Notes under the pieces: model-generated | The model's database searches: none | Seen by the model: the letters and a program-made list of their open reading frames with translations, nothing else | What the model was told of the DNA's origin: nothing | Assembly (NCBI GenBank): GCA_023105745.1 | Contig: JALGQZ010000011.1 | Location: 31,680,612 to 31,744,611 of the forward strand | DNA: 64,000 bases | Direction: 5' to 3' | Origin: Austropuccinia psidii | Lineage: Eukaryota > Basidiomycota > Pucciniomycetes > Pucciniales > Sphaerophragmiaceae | Part shown: positions 1 through 9,734 of the stretch, one piece after another | Position numbering within the stretch: the first letter of the stretch is position 1 | How the letters are laid out: each line of letters starts with the position of its first letter | Translations under genes and position numbers: made by a program

Positions 1-2
1 CT

Positions 3-146
3 TCACAATTCCAGGAAGTTTCCAGGAGAAGACAAGGGAACAAGGGCAAGAACAAAACCTCCTTCAACCAGAGGAGGAAAGAGTCAGACCCCATGATCCA
101 GAAGCTGTTAGATTTGGTAAAAGAAGTACACAAGAACCAGAAGTAG
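3..146 (+). pseudogene. 3' end of overlapping accessory ORF, element A
   Basis: This is the last 47 codons of the frame that is complete in element B at 9735-10454. It ends at the same TAG with the same final residues (DLVKEVHKNQK). It contains a very basic stretch (RRR, RRK) before an amphipathic tail. It is in the +1 frame relative to the gag-pol frame that runs through the same DNA. No function is known to me. The near-identity to B only shows recent common ancestry; the comparison with element K is the informative one. Confidence 0.55.
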
Positions 147-1247
147 TTGTAAACCACTCTAGAATCAGTAGTCCTAGTAATAGAAACATTACCCCCACTA
201 ACACTGAAAATAACATTGTCACATCTGAGAGTAACATCAACAGTGATACACTGTGGTTACGAATTTCCCAATATGCTGAACAATCTGCAAAGCAGTTTGC
301 AGAAATCAAAGCTAGCCAAGAGAGGATGAGACAAACTCAAGCCTCCTTGGAACAAATAGTTAAGAATCTTCAAGAAGGATATGCTCAACTGAGCAAAGCC
401 TCTGAAGAAACCAACAAAAGACTGAATATAGTCTTTGAAGAACAACACCACAGCACAAGGGACAGGGAGTGTCTGGATCAACACATTAACAAGTTGTTAA
501 TGCCTACCATAGCTTGAAGCCCCAACCACAAGGCCAAGCTATGGATAATCCATATCAACCAGATGTCATGTTGATGAATAAGGCAAGATCCCCATCACAA
601 TACCAAGATGGAGATGGCATGTCTTATTCAGAGAAGGAAGCCTTGAAACAGCTTCCTGAGGCCTCAAACTGGCCAAAATTCTCTGGATCAGGATAATATG
701 ATCATATGGAAGTCATAGATTATATTGATGGACTCTTCATTGATGTACCAAGCATACCAGACTACTGGATCACTGCTAGATTGAATAATGCATTTAAAGG
801 ACATGCTAGTATATGGTACACATAAATGAAAGAAATCCATGGCAGGAGAAACTGGCCATGGTGGAAGAGTCAAATCATCCAAAAGTACAGTAATGGAACT
901 TGGATATAGCAAAAGACCATGTCATTTGAAAATGACAAGTACTCTGTTGAGAAAGATTCATATGAGTGGTGTCTTAGACAGTCTAAAAGACTTAAAACCA
1001 TTGATCCTAAGATGGATATTCAAATGAGGAATCGTAAACTTCTGACGCAACTGCCAGGAGAACTATAGCATGCAGTAAAATGCAGATGCAACCAAAATTG
1101 CTCTCTAGATGACATAGCCAACACCTTACAAGACATAAGGAAGAGGACTAACATAGGGAAATTCACCCCATATAGAAGCAGCAGCTTCAAAGAGAAACAA
1201 CCACTCAGGGTAGAGCTTAGAGACAAACCCAGAGAAAGAGTGGCAGA
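147..1247 (+). pseudogene. Gag (capsid) pseudogene, element A
   Basis: Compared with B, this stretch encodes a coiled-coil-like segment (EQIVKNLQEGYAQLSKAS) followed by the retrotransposon Gag core (WPKFSGSG, then the tryptophan-rich PWWKSQIIQKY region). The reading frame is destroyed. There is a 1-base deletion near 500, GAA to TAA at about 694 and 823, TGG to TAG at about 907, a TAG at about 1067, and another 1-base loss near 1255 just before the zinc knuckle. Gag would form the particle that packages element RNA in the cytoplasm; this copy cannot make it. Confidence 0.8.
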
Positions 1248-2141
1248 ATGGCTAACAAGAAGAATTCTTGCCACAATTGTGGTTCAACAGACCACTATGC
1301 CAGAAACTGTCCAAAGGCAAAGAAAAAAGTCCATGCCATAGAGAAAGTCCCTGAGGATGAACCTCCAACAGAAGATTCTCATTCAGACTCTATGGGTGAT
1401 GCCATCAGAGAAACATCTGAGGATGATCAAGACCCAAGAGAGCAATTTCTAGTGGAATACCAAGAGGAAACCCCACTGGAAATCCAGGACATACAGTTGG
1501 AAGCAGGAATGCCACAGGACACTGCTAACAAGAACTTGTGCAAACACACACAAGATGCACAGACATTCCTGGTTACACCAACCAAAGGAATGGCATGTGT
1601 ACGTGGGACAGCCACAAAAATGACTGTTCGTATTGACAATGCTCAGCATCCACTGATCATTGATAGTGGAGCACACTGCTCCATAGTGGCCAGAAACTAT
1701 CTGGATACCCACTTCCCAAACTGGGAAAAACAGCTCTTGCCCACTAAGGCAAAGAACTTTAAAATTGCATCAGGGAAGATGAATTCCATTGGGACAATTA
1801 TCAAAGAGATAATTATACCCCACAGGAAGGGTTATATCAGACTCAACCCAGAGTTTGTAGTGCTTGATGATGCCCACATCCAAGGGTTTTTACTGGGAAC
1901 AGATTACCAGAGGACGTATGGCATAGAAATTTACAACAGTAAAAATAGGCACATCACCATTGGTACTAACAAGGAAAAGAAATTTTCACTTGACATATAC
2001 CAGATATCTTCTCAAGACCCACTAGAAGAACTTCTGAAAGAATTCAGAGAGGGACAGTTTAGCACTACCCTCACCAGTAAACAAAAACTAAGTTTACTAA
2101 AGATGCTGAGAAAGAACAGACCAGCATTTGCCATTGGTTAA
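1248..2141 (+). pseudogene. Zinc knuckle and aspartic protease, element A pol N-terminus
   Basis: This 297-codon open segment starts with a CCHC zinc knuckle (CHNCGSTDHYARNC, residues about 8-21), which binds element RNA in Gag. An acidic linker follows, then a retropepsin-like protease with the active-site triad DSG at residue 139 (DSGAHCS). The protease would cut the Gag-Pol precursor. The frame ends at a TAA that is GAA in element B (codon after AFAIG), so this is a nonsense mutation and not a natural end. The same frame resumes in the next segment. The ATG at 1248 is internal to the ancestral Gag-Pol and is not a natural start. Confidence 0.85.
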
Positions 2142-2189
2142 GAGCCATTAGGCAAGATCAAAGGCCATGATATAGAAATATATCTGGAT

Positions 2190-4133
2190 GTGGAAAGGCC
2201 TTATCCACCCATGCTGAGGAGACCTCCTTATCCAGCCAGCCTGGAAACCAGGAAAGAAATTGAAAAACATATCAATGAACTTCTGGATATGGATGTCATC
2301 AGGAAGATTGGACATAATGAAATAGTGGAAAGCACCACCCCTGTCCTAATCACCTGGCATGATGGCAAGTCTAGATTGTGTGGAGACTTCAAAGCCCTGA
2401 ATAACTACACAAAAGCAGACAGGTACCCTATACCAAGGATACCCCATGCCTTAGATAAACTGGCCAAGGCCAGATATATAACCAAAATGGATTGTATGAA
2501 AGGTTTCCACCAAAATGAAGTTAAACCAAACTCCATGAAGTTACTCAGGATAATATGCCATATGGGTATATATGAGTACACCAGGATGCCATTTGGCATC
2601 AAGAATGCACCAGCCCACTTCCAAAGGATGATGGACACCATATTTCAAGAAGAAATAATGGAAGGCTGGATGGTAGTATATATTGATGATATCATTATAT
2701 ACTCAGAGACATGGGAAGACCATGTACAATACATAGACAGAGTTCTAAGTAAATGTATACCCATCAATCTGAAAATTTCACTCAAAAAGTGTAATTTTGG
2801 CCAACAAGAGCTACTAGCTCTAGGACATAAATTCTCAGGTCTTAGTCTGGCAATTGACCAGAACAAAGTAGCAGCAGTACTGCAAAAGCCAGTACCAAAG
2901 AACATCAAAGAGAGGCAATCTTTCCTTGGGTTTGCTAGCTACTATACAAACCACATCAAAACGTTTCCCCACATAACTAGTAGTTTATACAAGTTATGTT
3001 CAAAGGATGTAGTTTTTGAAATAACAAAGGAAAGGAGGGATGCATATGAGAGAATCAAATATGAACTCACTAATGCACCTGTGCTCATCTTACCTGACTT
3101 TGAACTACCATTCAAGTTATATATAGATGCAGCATGCAGTCAAGGCCTAGGAGCAGCCCTTCACCAAAGACAAATTGTGGATGGTGAACCAAGAGAAGGA
3201 GTAATTTGCTACATCTCAAGGCAGCTGAAAGCTTCAGAAGGCAGGTATTGGGCCACCCAGACTGAATGTCTATGTCTAGTCTGGGCTCTAGAAAAACTCC
3301 ATTATTATTTGGAGGGTGCAGTCTTTGAAGTCTACACAGACTGCACAGCCTTGAAATCTTTACTAAACATGAAGACTACAAATAGACATATGCTGAGATG
3401 GCAAATAGCCATCCAGGAGTATAGAGGGAACATGACCATCATATACAAGGAAGGCAAAAGCCATACCAATACAGATGGCCTGAGCAGATGGCCACTGGAC
3501 AATGTCAGAAGTAATCCAGCTTATGACCCAGAAGTTTCAGCAAAAATCCATATCCATGTCATGGAAGTAGATAGGAGGAAGAACTTCAGATTATCTGAAT
3601 GGGCACCAGAAAGTGTTACCCTTGACAGTGGAAACACTGACTCAGAAGGGACAGAAACTCCCATACTGGGAATAAGTTCCTCAGAACTGCACAATGAATT
3701 CTTCAGTGCAGTACAGAAGTCTTATGCCAAACACAAACAGTGTGGCATACTACTCCAACTCCTTCAACAAAAGTACAGGAGTCCAGAACTGGAAACTCAG
3801 TTGGAGGAACTCTGGTTGAGGGCCTATAAGGACAATAAATCTTTTCTTATAGATGGCCTGCTCTACCACAGAGAAAAGCACACAAGTGCACTCACAGTGG
3901 TAGACAGAGACCACATCTCATTTATCCTACAAGAATGCCATGACTGCCCCTATATGGAACACATGAGTGAGGACAGGACCAGAGAGAGGGTAGCAAGCAC
4001 AGCTTGGTGGCCCAAGTGGGAACAAGAGTTGAGTGAATACATCAACACTTGTGAAAGATGCCAAAAAGCAAATAGGAAACATGGGCAGAAGTATGGGTTA
4101 CTTCAGCATATAGAAGAACCCAAGCACCCATGA
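2190..4133 (+). pseudogene. Reverse transcriptase, RNase H and integrase N-terminus, element A
   Basis: This 647-codon segment is in the same frame as the preceding one. The RT palm motifs are visible: MDCMKGFHQ (first catalytic Asp), [17 protein letters not shown], and the YIDD box at residues 164-167. RNase H follows, with [15 protein letters not shown] and [11 protein letters not shown], and its final Asp in the NTDGLSRW motif. The segment ends inside the integrase HHCC zinc-binding domain (ECHDC...EHMSEDRT...CERCQ). It stops at TGA (4131-4133) where B reads TGG, so the end is a Trp nonsense mutation. RT and RNase H would copy element RNA into DNA. All catalytic residues I can locate are kept. 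Confidence 0.9.
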
Positions 4134-4145
4134 GAAACCATCAAC

Positions 4146-4460
4146 ATGGACTGGGTTACAGGACTTGTCCCAGGAGGCAAAGAAAAATATAATGCCTGTT
4201 TGATCATAGTTGATAGGTTCCGCAAGAGCATGAGGTGTCTACCATGCCATAAAGAAGACACAGCCATGGATACTGCTCTGTTGTTTTGGAATAACATCAT
4301 ATCTACCTGTGGAGTCCCTAAGATCATCATTAGTGATAGGGACCCAAAATTCACATCTGAATTTTGGACCAACTTATATGACATGCTTGGTACCAAACTT
4401 GCTTTTTCCACAGCTTACCATCCACAAACAGATGGCCTAGCTGAAAGGATGATCCAATAA
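4146..4460 (+). pseudogene. Integrase catalytic core, element A
   Basis: The segment opens with MDWVTGL, whose Asp is the first integrase catalytic residue. It continues with ISDRDPKF (second Asp) and GLAERMIQ (Glu), spaced as DD35E. The core joins element DNA to the chromosome. The frame matches the upstream pol, and the segment is bounded by the TGA at 4131 and a TAA at 4458-4460; B reads through at both places. Function would require readthrough of both stops, so this is treated as a broken gene. Confidence 0.88.
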
Positions 4461-5219
4461 ATGGAGGACATCCTCAGAAGATTCTGTGCCTATGGCATGG
4501 AATACAAGGACCATGAGGGATACACCCATGATTGGGTTACCCTCTTACCAGCAGTCCAACTGGCTTATAATACAAGCCAGCACTTCACCATAGGTAAAAC
4601 ACCTGCACTGGTGGAGAAAGGGTGGAACCCCCTGTTACCTGTGGATCACTTGAAGAAGAATCTTCTGACCATCCACCCCACAGCCAAGGACTTCCATGAT
4701 ATGTGGAAGAGAGCTTGTGACACAGCTGCTAAATGCATAGCTGAAGCAAAAGATTATAATAAGCAGAGGTGGGACAAGACACACATGGAACCTGACTTCA
4801 AAGGAGGGGACCAGGTGTTAGTGTCTACACTGAACTTCAACAATCTCAAAGGACCTAAAAAGATGAGGGACTCATTTGTAGGACCTTTTACTATCATTAA
4901 GTTGATAGGAAAAAATGCAGTGGAAGTCAAACTGACTGAGGAGTTTTCAAGGAACCATCCAGTCTTTCCAGTGGGTTTGGTCAAACCATACTTCCAGACA
5001 GAGGAGGATAAATTCCCCTCCAGGAGAAAGAACCCCACACCACAAGAAATAGTGGAAGTGGAGGACTGCCCTGGACCTGTGAGTACGATCATCAGGGCCA
5101 GGAAGATCAGACTCAATGGGAAGGATCAAAGACAATACATAGTCAGATTCAAGAACCAGACAGCAGATAAAGACAAATGGTTGGCAGAGGATACCATACC
5201 AGATGGGAACCTTCATTAA
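4461..5219 (+). pseudogene. Integrase C-terminus with chromodomain-like tail, element A
   Basis: This 252-codon segment continues the integrase after the catalytic Glu. It contains the AYNTSQH region, the HPVFPVGLVKPY region (the end of the GPY-type module common in Gypsy integrases), and a final stretch of about 60 residues. That stretch (IIRARKIRLNGKDQRQYIVRF, then WLAEDTIPDG, paraphrased) has the layout of a chromodomain: basic strand, aromatic strand, Trp, acidic loop. Chromodomains are known in this lineage to direct integration to heterochromatin. The natural stop is TAA at 5217-5219, about 55 bases before the polypurine tract. In B the tail continues further after TTCATC. Confidence 0.85.
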
Positions 5220-5274
5220 AGGAGATTCAGAGCCTCTAGGAGGACTGAACAGTCTCATCAATGATGAGCCTTTT

Positions 5275-5288
5275 TTAGAGGGAGGGTA
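5275..5288 (+). other. Polypurine tract, element A
   Basis: A T run followed by AGAGGGAGGGTA ends exactly where the 3' LTR begins with TGTCAG. The same tract precedes the 3' LTRs of B (15559) and C (22314). Known role: RNase-H-resistant primer for plus-strand DNA synthesis. Confidence 0.8.
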
Positions 5289-6679
5289 TGTCAGCCTGTG
5301 ACTCAAAACCAGAGCACAAGCATGACAGCCAAAATACGATAAACCAATGGTATAGCCAAGATACCACCAAAACACCGAGCTGAGCCAAATCAGCTCAAAA
5401 GGTATCAAAGTAAAGAGGAAACTCACCTCTTCCTGAAAATATAAGTCCCATCACCATAGGACTAAGAATAACAAAGTTATTGCTGAGCATAAACTTTAAT
5501 TTTCACCTCTCATCTAAAATCTAGAAGGAGAGGCTTAACCCCATTAAATAGGTACTCAAAATGAAGCTCTAAGGCAGGGCTATCCAATGGTACCAGACAA
5601 AATGAGCTAGCACCAATATTACTGGAGTTATGGTCAATTTCAGGCCAAATAAGGGTGAACAAAACATTCACCTCTCATCTAACTTCTACAGTTTTAGTGT
5701 GGGATACCTGAAGTGGGGTCTTTTTGGAAACAGCACAATCAGGGCTATCTGATGGTGTCATCCACTTCCTCATATCTCAACCACTGCAGAAGGTATGGGG
5801 CAAAGAAGCTCAATCAAAAATTTTGTACATGGGATAACTTTGCCATATTTAATGATACCCATATCAAATGAGGTACCATTGTGTAGAGCACATACAGAAC
5901 TACACACTGAACCAATTTTGAGGTTGATATCTCAAGTATTGACAAATCTATGGCTGTTTTAAGGTTAAACTCCCACCTGCTGTCATATACAGCCTTACCA
6001 TGGGATAATATCCCATAATCATGAATATGAGGTGTCAAATAGACAAAGAAGCATGTTTTTACTTCAATACCTCATATTTAAGTCAATACTGGGTCCCATA
6101 CAATTTCTGTACAGCATTCTACGCGCCATACACGTCAGAATCAAGCTGTGAGGTCCCCAGATGAAAATTTTCACCCTGTATTGGTGAAAACAGCCCAGAT
6201 GTGGTTTCAAAACCACATCTGAGCCCAATACAGGATATACAGGCTGTTTTAAAACCACAATCCAGTACTAGAAAGTGAAAAAATCTTCACTTCCTCTACG
6301 TGGAAAGGTCTAGCACCCCTTCCACCCCATGTCAGGATAAAAAGCAGGCTTTTCACAGCCAGAATTGTCTCCCCATCCTACTCTTGAATACCCTACGTAG
6401 TAAACTGTCAAAAACAGTTTTACTCTTGGGTAATAAACAGGTATAGTTATATATTTAATTATTGTAACTCTTATTATAGTAACCCAACTGGTAAGATTGC
6501 ACCCTGGGTTCTCAGTAGCGCTCACCACCACTATTATCCAATAGTACAACCCTTTAATTATATGATAAATCATCTTTAAAAACCAAAATCCTTATTTTAA
6601 ATCAATTTTCTACGTGTAACAGTCATAATTCTAGTTGTAAATACCCTTATTACCACTTCAATATAGACTCAACCTGACA
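5289..6679 (+). repeat. 3' LTR of element A (1391 bp)
   Basis: It begins TGTCAGCCTGTGACTC and ends AACCTGACA, so the ends are TGTCAG/CTGACA inverted repeats. It is recognisably the same sequence as 7345-8781, 15560-16979, 22315-23733, 47045-48458 and 57072-58507. Conserved inside are a 12-bp-arm dyad at 6196-6221 (see findings), a TTCACC...GGTGAA hairpin just before it, and an AGGATAAAAAG box near 6335-6345 that may be the core promoter. Short open frames in it are not genes. Confidence 0.93.
6196..6221. promoter_or_regulatory. Perfect 12-bp dyad in the LTR
   Basis: CAGATGTGGTTT is followed by two bases and its exact reverse complement AAACCACATCTG. The same dyad, with few changes, occurs in every LTR of this family in the window (about 8299, 16497, 23271, 47996 and 58020). 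It could be a protein-binding site or an RNA hairpin; the role is inferred only from conservation. Confidence 0.5.
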
Positions 6680-7344
6680 TCATCCAAAAGTACATTAATG
6701 GTACTTGGGTATGGCAAGAGACCATTTGATTTGAAAATGACAAATAATCAGTGGACAAAGATTTTTGAGCGTGGTTTCTTAAACAGTCTTAAAGACTCAA
6801 AGCCATTGAGCCTCATATGAACATTCAAATTAGGAATCACAAACTCCTGTCCTCTAGATGACATTTACAACAACTTGGAAGATTGAAAGAAAAGGACAAA
6901 TATAGGGAGAGTTCCCATATAAGGCAAAAGTTTCAAAGAGAAATATCCTTTTAGGGTTTACATTAAATACAAACATGGAGAAAAGGTAGAAGAATTTACT
7001 AAGAGGAACAACCTTTGTCCCAAGTGTGGGTCAACAGACCACTTTTTTATCAAATTTACAAAGACAAAAAATAAATTCAATTCCATTGAAAAATTCCAAG
7101 ATGAAGAAATCCAAGCAGATGATTCTAAAGCTTACTCTATGAGTGATGCCATCAGATAAAACTATGATGAGGATCAAGAATCATTAGAGGAACTTCTGGT
7201 GGAGTACCAAGAGGAAACTCAATGAAAAATTCAGGACATATAGTTTTAATTGGGATTAACACTGAAGAAAAAAACTTGTCAAAGAAAAAACAAGATGCAC
7301 AGAAATTCCCTGTAACACCAACTAAAGTAATGCCACACATTAAT
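6680..7344 (+). pseudogene. Gag fragment of element C (older, interrupted element)
   Basis: Starting right after element A's LTR, this stretch aligns with the second half of the A/B gag (the CATCCAAAAGTACATTAATGG and ACCAACTAAAGTAATG regions) but is strongly diverged. The zinc knuckle near 7016-7060 reads CPKCGSTDHFFIKF, so the last zinc-binding Cys is Phe. It ends at TTAAT (7340-7344), the TSD of element B, and continues in sequence at 16980 on the other side of B. It is therefore the left part of element C, split by B and truncated on its left by A. Confidence 0.85.
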
Positions 7345-8781
7345 TGTCATCCTGTGACTCAAAACCAGAGCACAAGCATGACAGTCAAAATACCATAAAC
7401 CAATGGTATAGCCAAGATACCACCAAAACATTGAGCTGAGCCAAATAAGCTCAAAAGGTATCAAACGAAAGAGGAAACTCAACTCTTTCTGAAAATAAAA
7501 GTCCCATCACCGTAGGACAAAGAATAACAAAGTTATTCCTGCTCAAAGTTATTGCTGAGCATAAACCTTAATTTTCACCTCTCATCTAAAATCTAGAAGG
7601 AGAGGCTAAAACCCATCAAATGGGTACTCCAAATGAAGCTCTAAGGCAGGGCTATCCAATGGTACCAGCCAAAATGAGCTAGCACCAATATTACTGGAGT
7701 TATGGTCAATTTCAGGCCAAATAAGGGTGAACAAAACATTCACCTCTCATCTAGCTTCTACAGTTTTAGTGTGAGATACTTGAAGTGGGGTCTTTTTGGA
7801 AAGAGCACAATCAGGGCTATCTGATGGTGTCATCCATTTCCCCATAGCTCAACTAGAACAAAAGCTATGGGGAAAATAAGTTCAATACAGCTTGTTGCGT
7901 ATACCATGCAAATGTACAAATATCTTGTACATGGGATAGCTTTGCCATATTTAATGATACCCATATCAAATGAGGTACCACTGTGTAGAGCACATACATG
8001 GCTACACACTGAACCAACTTTGAGGTTGATATCTCAAGAATTGACAAAGGTATGGCTGTTTTGAGGTCAGATTCCCACCTGCTGGCATATACAGCCTTAC
8101 CATGGGATAATATCCCATAACCATGAATATGAGGTGTCAAATAGACAAAGAAGCTTGTTTTTACTGCAATACCTCATATGTCAGTCAATACTGGGGTCCC
8201 GTACAGTTTCTGTACAACATTCTATGCGTCATACACGTCAGAATCAGGCTTTGAGGTCCTCAGATCAAAGTTTTCACCCTGTATTGGTGAAAACTGCCCA
8301 GATGTGGTTTCAAAACCACATCGGAGCGCAATACAGGCTATCCAGGCTGTTTGCAAACAACAAGCCAGTACTAGAGGGTGACAAATCTTCACTTCCTGTA
8401 GGTGGAAAGGTCTAGCACCCTTCCCACCCCATTTCAGGATAAAAAGGAGGCTTTTCACAGGCAGAATTGTTTCCTCATGCTGCTCTTGAATATCCTACGT
8501 AGTAAACTGTCAAAAACAGTTTTAATCTTGGGTAATAATCAGGGTATAGCTATAATTTTAATTATTGTAGTTCTTAGCAAAGTAATCCAACTGGTAAGAC
8601 TGCACCCAGGGTTCTCAATAGCGCTCACCACCACTATTTTTTAATAGTAGAACCCTGTTATTATATTATAAGCTCTTATATTATATTAAAACTCTTATTT
8701 TGAAATTATTTCCACGTGTCACAGTCATAGTTCTAGTTGTAACTAGGCTAATTTTTGCTTCAACATAGACTCCAGCTGACA
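7345..8781 (+). repeat. 5' LTR of element B (1437 bp)
   Basis: It starts TGTCATCCTGTGACTC and ends TCCAGCTGACA. It is the same family as the 3' LTRs of A and C. It is longer than A's LTR mainly because of small indels in the AT-rich last 200 bases. It contains the conserved dyad (about 8299) and the AGGATAAAAAGGAGG box. Confidence 0.95.
8437..8447 (+). promoter_or_regulatory. Candidate TATA-like box in the A/B-family LTR
   Basis: GGATAAAAAGG sits about 345 bases before the LTR end. The corresponding position keeps GGATAAAAAG or a one-base variant in the other copies (about 6336, 16636, 48134 and 58152), with a C-rich stretch before it. Conservation and composition suggest the core promoter for the genomic transcript. 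No start site can be seen directly. Confidence 0.35.
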
Positions 8782-8797
8782 TTTTGGGGGCCTGGCC
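8782..8797 (+). other. Primer-binding-site candidate, element B
   Basis: TTTTGGGGGCCTGGCC directly follows the LTR end CTGACA. Element K has nearly the same sequence (TTTGGGGGTCTGGCC) directly after its own 5' LTR, although the LTRs are unrelated in sequence. This supports a shared primer tRNA whose 3' end pairs with TGGGGGYCTGGCC. I could not identify the tRNA. Confidence 0.65.
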
Positions 8798-9385
8798 ATG
8801 TTTGAAACCTTTTTTGGACCCTTATAAGTGAGGTTTTCTCTTATTTATCACTTTCTGACAATTGTTTTATTCTTTTTAGGTGTAATATTTCTTAAATATA
8901 TATATATTATATATATATATTTATTTTTTGGTACATATACCACTTTTATACTCATATTTTAAGAGTACCTGTCACGTGGCTAATAACCACAAGACCCTTA
9001 TTTTTGGCATGTTTTACATATAAAAACACTTAAGCCATTAATACAGTCTCATTTTTTAATTAAAATAAGACACCTCATACTGATAAAACAACAGTTGAGG
9101 CGTGGTTGGACATATTGTTAACTCAATTGCCCTGTTACACACCACTTTTTGACAGTTTAAACTTGCTAATTTCAAGTTATTCTGTGAGATATTGGTATAC
9201 AAACAGTATACCAAATATCAGTAAGCTGTATTTCTGACATGGAATTTTTAATTCAATCACACTGTCATTGTACAAGGGCACATTGTAATAATATATAAGC
9301 CCAGAGGCCATTCTTAGACGTGCAAAACCAGCATTTTTTGAGAAGTCTTAACTGACATAATCCCTCTTTTTCCTGTTTTGATTCA
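8798..9385 (+). other. Non-coding leader of element B
   Basis: About 590 bases lie between the primer-binding site and the first long ORF. They are AT-rich, with a TA-repeat stretch near 8896-8921. A pyrimidine-rich run followed by TTGATTCAG just before 9386 looks like a 3' splice acceptor, but no matching donor could be assigned. Nothing coding is seen. Confidence 0.5.
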
Positions 9386-9733
9386 GTGGAAGATAACTTC
9401 ATACCACTTGAAAGCCAGTCACAGGCCAGCACACCAGTGACACCCTCAGAACCCGAGGGCAGCAAAGGCAAAGGAAAGAGCCACAGTGAAGGCCTGATAA
9501 CAGCAAAGAAGTGGACACCCATTGCAACACAGAAGAGTAGAAAACCAAGAAATTTTGCATCAATACAAGGTAAACCAACCTTGATAACTTGTACAGGGAA
9601 AATTACTATGATTAACCCAGTTGTAACCTCTAAAGCTAAATTGCCCAAATCAGCAGACAACAAATTTGTACAAGGCACAGTCAAAGGTAAATACCCTAAG
9701 AACATAAAGTTTTTGACTGCTTGCAAAAACTAA
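9386..9733 (+). CDS. Small ORF upstream of gag in element B (115 codons)
   Basis: The open frame ends at TAA 9731-9733, followed after one base by the ATG of the accessory ORF. It is rich in Ser, Pro, Lys and Gly (SEPEGSKGKGKSHSE) and looks disordered and basic; I recognise no domain. The first codon of the open stretch at 9386 is GTG, so if it is translated, the true start may be upstream by splicing. It is in the same frame as the main Gag ORF that starts at 9902 but is separated from it by several stops. Element K has a small ORF in the equivalent place (32606-32842), also in the gag frame. Function unknown. Confidence 0.4.
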   Translation: MEDNFIPLESQSQASTPVTPSEPEGSKGKGKSHSEGLITAKKWTPIATQKSRKPRNFASIQGKPTLITCTGKITMINPVVTSKAKLPKSADNKFVQGTVKGKYPKNIKFLTACKN

Positions 9734-9734
9734 C

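Larger units (their letters stand above)
1..6679 (+). mobile_element. Element A: Ty3/Gypsy retrotransposon, right part, with 3' LTR
   Basis: The window opens inside the Gag region of this element. Gag, zinc knuckle, protease, reverse transcriptase, RNase H, integrase and a chromodomain-like tail follow in order, then a polypurine tract and a 3' LTR (5289-6679). The 5' LTR is outside the window. It is closely similar to element B base by base. All pol segments from 1248 to 5219 lie in one reading frame interrupted only by stop codons, whereas the gag part also has single-base indels. It sits inside the gag of element C: the bases right after the LTR (TCATCCAAAAG...) resume a diverged gag sequence, so TCATC (6680-6684) is the probable TSD. 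The left TSD is not visible. Confidence 0.92.

Noticed and set aside
4947..5426. 159-codon minus-strand open frame
   Set aside because: It spans the integrase tail, polypurine tract and LTR start of element A, so it is a shadow; the equivalent in B is broken.
6196..6221. CRISPR-like or terminator hairpin
   Set aside because: A single dyad per LTR with no spaced repeats, in a eukaryotic retroelement.
8134..8458. Several open frames in the A-family LTRs (also near 6064, 16420, 47977 and 57973)
   Set aside because: They fall in non-coding LTR on both strands at the dyad region and are not preserved between copies.
9265..9726. 153-codon minus-strand open frame
   Set aside because: It is antisense to the small ORF and leader of element B, has no domain, and has no counterpart open frame in K.
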